A stretch of DNA of 20,134 nt from JBBQSF01 sp038214085 (GTDB lineage: Bacteria; Bacteroidota; Bacteroidia; Bacteroidales; CG2-30-32-10): NCBI GenBank assembly GCA_038214085.1, contig JBBQSF010000053.1:1-20134 (forward strand), written 5' to 3'. The notes below the pieces were generated by a model. The model was not told the origin of the DNA and did not search any database. It saw nothing but the letters and a program-made list of their open reading frames with translations. Below are positions 1-5,759 of this stretch, piece after piece (positions within the stretch are counted from its first letter, which is position 1; every line of letters begins with the position of its first letter). Position numbers and translations under genes: made by a program.

Positions 1-86
1 TTGTAAGCGTTGTCGCTTTGGTCTTGAGCAAAAATAAGATTTGCCATTACCGTTAAAAGGCCGAATGTTAAGAATATTTTTTTCAT
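1..86 (-). CDS. Partial secreted protein, N-terminus only
   Basis: Only the first 28 codons lie in the window; the gene runs off the left edge. The visible peptide starts MKKIFLTFGLLTVMANLIFA and continues QDQSDNAY. It has a Lys-rich start, a hydrophobic core and a likely signal peptidase I site after FA (FA|QDQ), so the product is probably exported. The family cannot be named from this fragment. It lies about 125 bp beyond attC-like site A in the same orientation, so it could be the first gene of the next cassette. The ATG at 86-84 is followed directly by the signal peptide, which supports this start. Confidence 0.7.
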   Translation of the reverse strand, partial: MKKIFLTFGLLTVMANLIFAQDQSDNAY

Positions 87-210
87 TTTGATGTTTGTTT
101 GATTGTTATTTTTTGTGTTAATAGTTGAAGTTGCAAATTTATTATTGTTTGTCAAAAAATGTTGTTCAAAGTCGTAAAGTTTCAAGTTAGCAGTGTCCCC
201 ATAGAATTAC

Positions 211-340
211 AGCTAACGTTTGAGTGTAGCAGCAGTAAGGGATTGCGGGCTACTTTCCTGTCTGCCGACACCGAAGTTTGAGCGGGGCAGAATGCTTGAT
301 TTACCACTGAAACCCTTATTGCTGCTACACTTTGTTACCA
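211..340 (-). other. attC-like recombination site A (long imperfect palindrome)
   Basis: On the + strand, AGCTAAC (211-217) is followed by a 6-nt spacer (218-223) and an 18-nt arm GTGTAGCAGCAGTAAGGG (224-241). The matching arm CCCTTATTGCTGCTACAC (313-330) is followed by TTT (331-333) and GTTACC (334-339). The arms pair at 17 of 18 positions, and the exception is a G.T wobble on the + strand. Outer TAAC/GTTA boxes, unequal spacers (6 against 3 nt) and a ~70-nt loop match the architecture of integron attC sites. Read on the minus strand it runs TGGTAAC-AAA-stem ... stem-GTTAGCT and lies downstream of the 541-1161 gene. A 59-codon minus frame (213-392) crosses the site; I regard it as chance or a cassette-end ORF. 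The attC assignment is structural inference. Confidence 0.6.
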
Positions 341-350
341 ACTGGGCGTT

Positions 351-459
351 CTTGTCTGTCAATGGTTTGAGATATTTTTTCAATTCAGTCATTCCGCATT
401 TTTTGTCTTAAAAGATTTAGATTTTAGTGTCGGCACAGCCAGTGGTGTTGACAGACAAG
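351..459. repeat. 12-bp perfect inverted repeat with ~85-bp interior
   Basis: CTTGTCTGTCAA at 351-362 is the exact reverse complement of TTGACAGACAAG at 448-459. It sits between the end of the 541-1161 gene and attC-like site A, starting only 11 bp from the edge of site A. The interior is AT-rich with no convincing gene. It has no T-run typical of an intrinsic terminator. It could be a remnant of a second recombination site or a transcript-end hairpin. The rest of 87-540 holds nothing else I can support. Confidence 0.45.
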
Positions 460-540
460 CTCTTTTGCAATTTTTGGTCGCGCGTAGACTTGTGCGAATT
501 ACAAATGTGCTTTACTGTGTGCGATTGCATTTTACTCATT

Positions 541-1161
541 TTATTTAAAATCATATTCAAATCCAAAAGACCATAAAGGATATTTTTCCCAAAAATTGAA
601 CGCATTAGCCTCGAAGATAAATGATTTATGTTCAAATCTCAATGCTGGACTAAAATTAGTATAATTGTCACCCGATTTTGAGCTATTTATTTGTACTGCA
701 CATCCAAGAGCAATATTTTTATTGACTTTGATATAAAAATTTGACCAATCCCAAAAAAAACTGTTGTATTGATCTTCTAAATCATAAGTATATTGACACT
801 GGGTTGAAGAAGTAAATCTTTTATAATCTATTTTTAGGTTAAAACCCGGGGATATTCCTTTCATTTGTCCATAAACTAAACCAATCATTGGTATAAATTC
901 ATAGTATAATTTTTTGTCATGCTCATATGACTTGCCAAAATATAAAGACACCGTTTTCTTATTTTCATAATTGTATCTTGCTTCTAAATAGTAATCTTTT
1001 ATATAAATCCAAGCTTGTGGAATCATCGTTGGCATTTCTGCATCTGTCCATTCAATTGTATTATAAATACCAGCTCCATTAATCAATTTTTCTTCCTTTT
1101 GTGCTTCACAATGCATAGAAAACAATATTATAGAAAAAATTAAAAAATAAAATTGTTTCAT
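541..1161 (-). CDS. Exported protein, possibly outer-membrane beta-barrel
   Basis: I do not recognise a named family. The ATG at 1161-1159 is preferred over an upstream in-frame ATG (1239), because it begins a clean signal peptide (MKQFYFLIFSIILFSMHCEAQ) and removes an overlap with the preceding gene. This gives 206 residues. The mature part has alternating aromatic/polar stretches (LEARYNYENKKTVSLYFGKS, FNLKIDYKRF, FSPALRFEHKSFIFEANAFN) and ends on an aromatic-rich strand, WSFGFEYDFK. That pattern is typical of small outer-membrane beta-barrels, so outer-membrane location is inferred. It follows the EamA transporter gene by 14 bp and is the last gene of a four-gene block between attC-like sites B and A. 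A Cys in the signal region (MHCEA) might suggest a lipoprotein, but the lipobox is poor. Confidence 0.7.
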   Translation of the reverse strand: MKQFYFLIFSIILFSMHCEAQKEEKLINGAGIYNTIEWTDAEMPTMIPQAWIYIKDYYLEARYNYENKKTVSLYFGKSYEHDKKLYYEFIPMIGLVYGQMKGISPGFNLKIDYKRFTSSTQCQYTYDLEDQYNSFFWDWSNFYIKVNKNIALGCAVQINSSKSGDNYTNFSPALRFEHKSFIFEANAFNFWEKYPLWSFGFEYDFK

Positions 1162-1175
1162 CCTCTTGAATTTTA

Positions 1176-2093
1176 CTATGATATTGATAGCAAATATGCA
1201 CCAATAATGGTTATGCTTATGGCAATAATTTTCTGCCATAGGTTTTTTGCTTTTATTTTTTCTTTTGTAATTTCAGGAAAGAAAACTGTCAAGAATATGC
1301 CAATTATTAAAGCAAAAATCGGTTGAAAAGAATCTATAAGTAATACTAGTGCTACAGGTGCGAGCATGTATGAAAAAGCAAATGCAAGGTTTCCTAGTAT
1401 ATACAATAATTCGTTTACAGCACTAAATGATAAAATTGCTTTAGAATTATTTCGTATTGCTGAAAGAAAATTGATGCGGTATGAACGCATAAATATGAAA
1501 AGGCAGATACCCGCCAGTACAAGCATAAGATGCTCCCAGAAAAGTGATCGCCAAACATTCTCTTCTAATGCTACCGCCTTGAATAAAACTGAGCCGGTTG
1601 CCCAAAATAAACATGCAAAAACCATAGGCAGGATGGTTTTTCTGCGAAGTTTAAACTTGTTCTCAGAATTTATTTCAAAAGATATGACTGATGTGCCAAG
1701 AATGATCGTTGCCATAGATATAAGCTGTATATGATTCAGTGTTTCTCCAAGAATAAAGTATCCTAATATATAACCAAATACTGGAACAAGCTGGTAAAAA
1801 ACGATTACTACTGAAGCTTCCTCGTCTTTTAGTGCTATAAGATAACACCATAATACTCCTACATTGAGGATACCTACAACTGAAAGAACAAGAATATTTT
1901 TACCGTCAACATATAAAACAGCCGGGTCTGCCCAATAGAAAAATGGTATTGCAAAAATTGAAAGGAGTGAAGATAATATTAGAATAGTACCTACACCGCC
2001 ATTTTTGAAGAATTTATCCAAAAGTATTTTGTCTATATGATTTGTTAGTGCATATAGAAAGGGACCTACAAGTGCGAGAAAAAACCAATACAT
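1176..2093 (-). CDS. EamA/DMT-superfamily membrane transporter
   Basis: The 305-residue protein is almost entirely hydrophobic, with about ten predicted transmembrane helices in two halves, as expected for drug/metabolite transporters with two EamA repeats. The first half (about 1-140) includes FFLALVGPFLYALTNHIDKI and the helix ending GYILGYFILGETL, a typical EamA signature (G-E near the end of helix 4). The second half (about 150-305) repeats the pattern with FACLFWATGSVLFKAVA and APVALVLLIDSFQPIFALII. The family exports or imports small metabolites, often amino acids, amines or nucleotide-related compounds; the substrate cannot be read from sequence. It starts 13 bp after the DUF2156 gene ends and is followed 14 bp later by an exported protein, so co-transcription is likely. 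With the SpeD-like and transferase genes upstream, an exporter for a modified amine is a reasonable guess. Confidence 0.85.
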   Translation of the reverse strand: MYWFFLALVGPFLYALTNHIDKILLDKFFKNGGVGTILILSSLLSIFAIPFFYWADPAVLYVDGKNILVLSVVGILNVGVLWCYLIALKDEEASVVIVFYQLVPVFGYILGYFILGETLNHIQLISMATIILGTSVISFEINSENKFKLRRKTILPMVFACLFWATGSVLFKAVALEENVWRSLFWEHLMLVLAGICLFIFMRSYRINFLSAIRNNSKAILSFSAVNELLYILGNLAFAFSYMLAPVALVLLIDSFQPIFALIIGIFLTVFFPEITKEKIKAKNLWQKIIAISITIIGAYLLSIS

Positions 2094-2106
2094 TTCTTTT
2101 TCTTAT

Positions 2107-3009
2107 TTATTGATTAACCTGATTAATCGTATATTTATTCAGAAAGAAGCAGGGTTTGAACTTCTGTTTTGAAAATCTCAGACCTGGTAATCCTAAATCT
2201 TGCTGAATATTTAAGTACTTTAACCCCTTTTCTAAAAAGTATTGTCCTTCCATCCATTGAAAGGCCGGAAAAACACCTTTATAAAGGTTATTTGTCTTCC
2301 CGAAATGAATAGTAACATAGTCAGTTGAAACAATTTCGAAAGTGTCAAATACAACAAGAGAATCATCAATATATAGCGATAGAACTTTTATATTGTCATT
2401 TGGTATTTGAAGATGCCTTTCAAACGCTCTGAATTCATTCAATGTATTTAAATCTGATATATTGCTACTGATAGCCCATTGTTCAAATAGGTTTAAATAT
2501 TTTTTCTTATTGATTTCAGTAATTGAATTTTCTTTTAACTCACAATTTGGATATTCTTTATTAAACCTTCTGATAATTTGTGCAATTCTATTTTTCTTTT
2601 GTGCATTCATTGTAGCTAAATAAGGAATTGAAAGAATATAATCGTTTGAATCCTCGTCTATAGATGCTGATATTTTTTTTAAGTTCAGATTAACAATGGA
2701 TGATTCAGGAATTAATTTTAAGCATGAAACATTATAATTTTCTTTAGACCATTTTATTAATAATTGTGCTGTTTCTGTAGATTCGGTATCACCAATAAAG
2801 GATAAGAAATAATTGTTGGTTATGTAGTCAGTAAATACTATGACTAAGTTTTTGTTTAATTGAGAAAGCAAGTAGCTATTATTAAAATCCCAGCTCCATA
2901 GACTTGTAAAATTGAAATCAGCATATGGTTGAAATTTTGAAGTAAATTTTTCAACTTCCAATTTATCAATCCATTCTATGGGTTTGAATTCTGGAAAATA
3001 AGGGATCAT
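2107..3009 (-). CDS. DUF2156 / phosphatidylglycerol lysyltransferase C-terminal-like protein
   Basis: About 300 residues resembling the DUF2156 domain, a GNAT-fold region related to the catalytic part of aminoacyl-phosphatidylglycerol synthases (MprF) and similar acyl/aminoacyl transferases. The N-terminus (FPEFKPIEWIDK...FTSLWSWD) and the C-terminal signature (QQDLGLPGLRFSKQKFKPCF, ending LNKY) fit this family. No membrane segment is seen, so it is probably cytoplasmic. I chose the ATG at 3009-3007 (MIPYFPEF) because the family usually begins there. A TTG 12 codons upstream (3045) is preceded by GGAAAG and cannot be excluded. The gene lies between the SpeD-like decarboxylase and the EamA transporter, suggesting transfer of an acyl or aminoacyl group within a small-molecule pathway. 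The substrate is unknown. Confidence 0.75.
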   Translation of the reverse strand: MIPYFPEFKPIEWIDKLEVEKFTSKFQPYADFNFTSLWSWDFNNSYLLSQLNKNLVIVFTDYITNNYFLSFIGDTESTETAQLLIKWSKENYNVSCLKLIPESSIVNLNLKKISASIDEDSNDYILSIPYLATMNAQKKNRIAQIIRRFNKEYPNCELKENSITEINKKKYLNLFEQWAISSNISDLNTLNEFRAFERHLQIPNDNIKVLSLYIDDSLVVFDTFEIVSTDYVTIHFGKTNNLYKGVFPAFQWMEGQYFLEKGLKYLNIQQDLGLPGLRFSKQKFKPCFFLNKYTINQVNQ

Positions 3010-3059
3010 ATAGTAATGAAATTTTAAAGTATTTATAAATATCAATGACGCTTTCCAAA

Positions 3060-3482
3060 TTAGTCAGTATCCGATATTACCTTTGTATTCTTTGAGAGTA
3101 TTTCTAAATAAAAATAATCACTGATTTGGAAAAATTCTTTTGAAACTTTCTCTATAATTATCTTGTCAAGGTATGCACATGAATGCATATCTAATGTGAT
3201 AAATTTAGACCTTTCCCAATAGTAAGCATGTAGACCTGATTCAAGCCAAAAAAGCATACCTTCAAAACCGTCATGTTTTTGCAATGTATGGCCAGTAGCA
3301 GATGTAATTATTGGTTCTGGTTGTTCGGGATGAGGTTGCATACCTAACTCGGCAGAAATATTTTTTAAATATTCTTTGAATTTTTCTTTTGAAACAGTTG
3401 ATTCAAGGATATGAAATTCAACAATACCCCTATGACGATAAATTGCAGGTTCAATGTCTTCAATGTAATAAGCAGAATTCAT
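3060..3482 (-). CDS. Divergent S-adenosylmethionine decarboxylase-like (SpeD-fold) protein
   Basis: The 140-residue length matches bacterial SpeD. SpeD self-cleaves between Glu and Ser to form a pyruvoyl cofactor, in a block with pattern G-V-x-G-...-E-S-H-x-S-I-H-T-W-P-E-...-D-x-x-T-C. Here residues 73-102 read GFEGMLFWLESGLHAYYWER followed by SKFITLDMHSC. This aligns without gaps: E81-S82 (predicted cleavage), W89, D98 and C102 are kept, while the two usual His positions (after Ser and in IHTW) are changed to Gly83 and Tyr87, with a shifted His85. The N-terminal stretch (GIVEFHILES) also fits the fold. Changed substrate residues argue against classical AdoMet decarboxylation. SpeD paralogues acting as pyruvoyl-dependent arginine or ornithine decarboxylases are known, so an amino-acid decarboxylase is possible. 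First gene of the block with DUF2156 and EamA genes. The assignment is by eye. Confidence 0.6.
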   Translation of the reverse strand: MNSAYYIEDIEPAIYRHRGIVEFHILESTVSKEKFKEYLKNISAELGMQPHPEQPEPIITSATGHTLQKHDGFEGMLFWLESGLHAYYWERSKFITLDMHSCAYLDKIIIEKVSKEFFQISDYFYLEILSKNTKVISDTD

Positions 3483-3755
3483 TTCGTGTTTTTTTTAATT
3501 TCTATATTTTTTTATATTTTGTTACAATTATTTACAAAAAATTGCGAGAGGCAAATTTGGCTCTTTGACTTTTGCGAAACGTAGGCTCGTGTGTCGGGCA
3601 AAAGGCAATGTGCCAAATGTGGGTCGACTTTCCGCTTTCTTTTCTTGCGGGTCGGCAAAAAAACTAAATCTTTTTTCTTCCAGTGTCATTTTCTTTTTCC
3701 TTCTCAAACCATTTTGCAGTCATTTTCATTGTCGCCGTGTCTTTTTTCGCCTTGT
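3483..3755 (-). other. Gene-free leader of the four-gene block with a nested inverted repeat
   Basis: This stretch separates attC-like site B from the SpeD-like gene and holds no convincing gene. A 21-codon minus frame beginning MKMTAKWFEKEK (about 3743-3678) may be a gene remnant. At 3555-3618 two nested stems are visible: ATTTGGC (3555-3561) pairs with GCCAAAT (3612-3618), and CTTTTGC (3569-3575) pairs with GCAAAAG (3598-3604). Both bulges between the stems are 7 nt, and the terminal loop is 22 nt. It could be a structured 5' leader of the operon or a degenerate recombination site; no known riboswitch was recognised. Confidence 0.4.
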
Positions 3756-3756
3756 T

Positions 3757-3885
3757 GGTAACGGTTAGGCTATGAATAGTGGCGGATTGCATGGTTGTCA
3801 ACTGTCAACCAACACCGATGCTGGTGCGGGCGACAAAACTCCAAATTATGTATGTAACCCGCCATTATTTATAGCCTTTGTTACC
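3757..3885 (-). other. attC-like recombination site B (long imperfect palindrome)
   Basis: On the + strand, GGTAAC (3757-3762) is followed by a 5-nt spacer GGTTA and the arm GGCTATGAATAGTGGCGG (3768-3785). The opposing arm CCGCCATTATTTATAGCC (3859-3876) is followed by TTT and GTTACC (3880-3885). The outer boxes are perfectly complementary and the arms pair at 16 of 18 positions. Both exceptions are G.T wobbles on the + strand. The loop contains a secondary hairpin (GGTTG...CAACC near 3793-3810), like the variable terminal structure of attC sites. Layout, spacer asymmetry and the TTT element match site A. On the minus strand it lies 47 bp downstream of the 3932-4258 gene and upstream of the four-gene block. 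Confidence 0.65.
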
Positions 3886-3931
3886 AGCTGCCCTTATTTC
3901 TAAAAGGAGCAATTTTTGGGTTTTCAATCCG

Positions 3932-4258
3932 TTACTTTTGTTTTTCAGGTACTTTTTTTATTACTACTTTTTCTCCGAGAATTGCTTTGTCAATCGCTGC
4001 TTTTAATTCTAATAATTCTGACTCGTCAAAACTGTTTGATGATTTGAATTTGCCGTCTTTCATATAAACTCTTTCTATTTCAAACTTTTTCCACGTTCCG
4101 AATTTCCCATCATTTTCCCAAACTGTCACCCTTGAAGAACCGACTTTATAAGTCGCTTTCGGTTTTTGTTTTTCATGTTTGTTCTGCAATGTGTCTTGAG
4201 AGTAACTTGTCATTGCAAAACACGCAATTAGGAATGACGTAATAAAAAGATTCTTCAT
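3932..4258 (-). CDS. Small exported protein of unknown function
   Basis: The 108-residue product begins with a clear signal peptide (MKNLFITSFLIACFAMTSYS, then QDTLQ), so secretion to the periplasm or beyond is likely. The mature part is charged and Lys-rich: a short linker (NKHEKQKPKA), then a compact region with beta-like stretches (YKVGSSRVTVWENDGKFGTW, FEIERVYMKDGKF). A helix follows (DESELLELKAAIDKAI), and the tail is basic (VVIKKVPEKQK). The VTVWEN...FEIERVY...LKAAIDKAI pattern resembles small uncharacterised proteins that I cannot name with confidence. It stands alone between attC-like sites C and B in the same orientation, like a one-gene cassette. The ATG is fixed by the signal peptide. 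Confidence 0.75.
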   Translation of the reverse strand: MKNLFITSFLIACFAMTSYSQDTLQNKHEKQKPKATYKVGSSRVTVWENDGKFGTWKKFEIERVYMKDGKFKSSNSFDESELLELKAAIDKAILGEKVVIKKVPEKQK

Positions 4259-4340
4259 TGGCTTATGATTTTTAAAATGGTTTTATTGATTGTTTTCGAT
4301 TTGCTATTGTCTTGTAATTAGTTGTTTTTTTAGGGTTGCT

Positions 4341-4398
4341 GGTAACTAGTCTATAGCTACAAATATATACCACTTTTAAACATGTTGCTATCAGTTAG
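4341..4398 (-). other. Short attC-like recombination site C
   Basis: A compact (58-nt) imperfect palindrome. On the + strand, GGTAAC (4341-4346), spacer TAGTCTA (7 nt), arm TAGCTACA (4354-4361), ~21-nt loop, arm TGTTGCTA (4383-4390), spacer TCA (3 nt), box GTTAG (4394-4398). The arms pair at 7 of 8 positions and the outer boxes share TAAC/GTTA. As in sites A and B the 3-nt spacer is on the right and the longer spacer on the left. On the minus strand its outer end reads GTTACCAGC, close to GTTACCAAC at site B. It is weaker than A and B because the stem is short. Confidence 0.4.
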
Positions 4399-4408
4399 TA
4401 AAATAAAA

Positions 4409-4495
4409 ATAGCCGTCAGCATGAAATTTCCCTTTCAGGTTACTTGAAATATAAAGCAGGCCACAAATGTCTAATTTACTACTATCACGGCTATT
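4409..4495. repeat. Inverted repeat downstream of the BRO-N gene
   Basis: AATAGCCGT (4409-4417) is the exact reverse complement of ACGGCTATT (4487-4495), and weaker pairing continues outward through AT-rich flanks. On the minus strand a sequence ATTTAAC-AAT precedes the arm, matching the RYYYAAC consensus of an integron attC outer box. It may belong to a larger or composite version of site C, or be a transcript-end hairpin of the BRO-N gene, which ends at 4528. No T-run follows. Confidence 0.4.
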
Positions 4496-4527
4496 ATTCA
4501 TATACATTGTTAAATTTTTGTTGCTTA

Positions 4528-5373
4528 TTATTCAATTGCTCTGTCGTCTTGAGCTAATCTTTTTGCAAGTTTTTTAGCATTCAAATTACTCACTACACTT
4601 TCACCTAACTTTTTTTCTAAGTCTTTCCTGGCATTTCCCGCTACTGAACCACCTTCATCCGCAATTTTTATATTTTCGGATAAAGTTTTTGGTTTTTCTT
4701 TCTTTGATAATTCTGTAGTTGATGTTTCAGCAAGCATATTCAATACTAATTCCAAATTGGTCATATTGTCCCTTAAATTTTCTTTTTTTAAATCTTTAAG
4801 CTTCTTGTATTCCTTTGTCGAAAGCCCCGCCCAGGCTTGTGTTATTTCGTCGGTTAAAATTGCATATTCAAGCCCTTTTTTCACACCTCTTATATCCCAT
4901 TCGTCAGTTAATTCTTTTCTAACTTCAATACTTTTGAGTCTTTGATTAATCCAGTTTTTCGAATAACCTTTCTTTAAATATGTGCCCATGGCTCGGTCAA
5001 AAGCCTTTTCAGGGTCTTCTGTTTCTTCAATTCTCTCATATCCTACTTTCGCCAACCACAATTTAAAAGGTTCTGCTTTGGGCGATGGGATAGATTGTAT
5101 TAATCTGAGTAGTTGCTCAGTATCAGTAGCATCTGTTTTATAATATTTCCCATCTGATGATTGCATTTTCAGTTGGCTACAATTTGTAGCCAACTCACTT
5201 CCTTCTTTTTTTAATCGGGTTTTTAATACACTCCAATATTTTCTTGGGTTAGTGCTTTCCGTCAATACTGCTATTATGTCAATTATTGAGAAATACCATT
5301 TTTCCTGGTCTTCGTCCCAATGAACTCTGACTCTTTGGTCCTGAAACAATTTTATTGCTGTTTCTTTTGTCAT
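4528..5373 (-). CDS. BRO-N domain protein, prophage antirepressor-like
   Basis: The 281-residue product starts with a BRO-N-like region (about 1-110): FQDQRVRVHWDEDQEKWYFS, IIDIIAVLTESTNPRKYWSV, then TDATDTEQLLRLIQSIPSPK and FKLWLAKVGYERI. This matches the antirepressor-type domain found in phage and chromosomal proteins, thought to bind DNA. The rest (about 115-281) is helical and charged, with FDRAMGTYLKKGYSKNWINQ and EWDIRGVKKGLEYAILTDEI. It ends in a Lys/Glu-rich tail (GNARKDLEKKLGESVVSNLN). Proteins with this arrangement are common in Bacteroidota and are usually annotated as antirepressors without known function. No signal peptide or membrane segment is present. It lies between the recombinase gene and site C, fitting the first cassette position after the integrase. 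The ATG at 5373 gives a full-length BRO-N domain. Confidence 0.8.
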   Translation of the reverse strand: MTKETAIKLFQDQRVRVHWDEDQEKWYFSIIDIIAVLTESTNPRKYWSVLKTRLKKEGSELATNCSQLKMQSSDGKYYKTDATDTEQLLRLIQSIPSPKAEPFKLWLAKVGYERIEETEDPEKAFDRAMGTYLKKGYSKNWINQRLKSIEVRKELTDEWDIRGVKKGLEYAILTDEITQAWAGLSTKEYKKLKDLKKENLRDNMTNLELVLNMLAETSTTELSKKEKPKTLSENIKIADEGGSVAGNARKDLEKKLGESVVSNLNAKKLAKRLAQDDRAIE

Positions 5374-5759
5374 TTTCTTAATTCTTCAATTCCAAAGATA
5401 CATAAATATCTTCCTTTTCAAAAAAATATAAATAGGGCATTTTTTTTAACATAAAAGCTAAATTTTCATTAAAATGCTTGTTGATACTCTGTAATTTTAT
5501 TTTCTAATTGATGGTTAACGCCCTGCAATTTAATTGTAGCTACTTCAGTTTCAATAAACTTTAATTTTTAGTGTCAGAAGTCCCAAGTTTTGCAAGTATA
5601 CAGTTTTTATAATCGTGTTGTTAGTTTACAATTTGTGTAATCCGATTTCAGACACTTCTGACCCCGATAGCTATCCGGATAGGTCTTCCGGCACTTGGTA
5701 TTAAATTAATAGAGTTTCATTCGAAACATTCAACCAATGTATTTTCAATGCATGCTTGT
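5374..5759. other. Gene-free region between recombinase and BRO-N genes, with palindromes
   Basis: No gene is visible. GTCAGAAGT (5573-5581) is inverted as ACTTCTGAC (5654-5662), with an ~72-bp interior. Beside it, CCGATAGCTATCCGG (5664-5678) is a near-perfect palindrome with one extra C. GTTTCATTCGAAAC (5711-5724) could form a small hairpin just past the recombinase stop. This is where a primary attachment site could lie for an array downstream of its integrase, but none of the palindromes has the TAAC/GTTA box layout of sites A-C. Confidence 0.45.

Noticed and set aside
213..392. 59-codon minus frame beginning MTELKKYLKPLTDK that ends in the GTTAG box of site A
   Set aside because: It crosses the whole attC-like structure, so its codons are dictated by the palindrome; no family is recognisable. 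A cassette-end ORF is possible but unsupported.
220..411. 63-codon + strand open frame across site A
   Set aside because: It lies entirely on the palindrome and its flank, has no recognisable domain, and opposes the direction of all neighbours.
5573..5662. Inverted GTCAGAAGT repeat as a fourth attC-like site or an insertion-sequence end
   Set aside because: It lacks TAAC/GTTA boxes and the spacer asymmetry of sites A-C, and no transposase lies between the arms.
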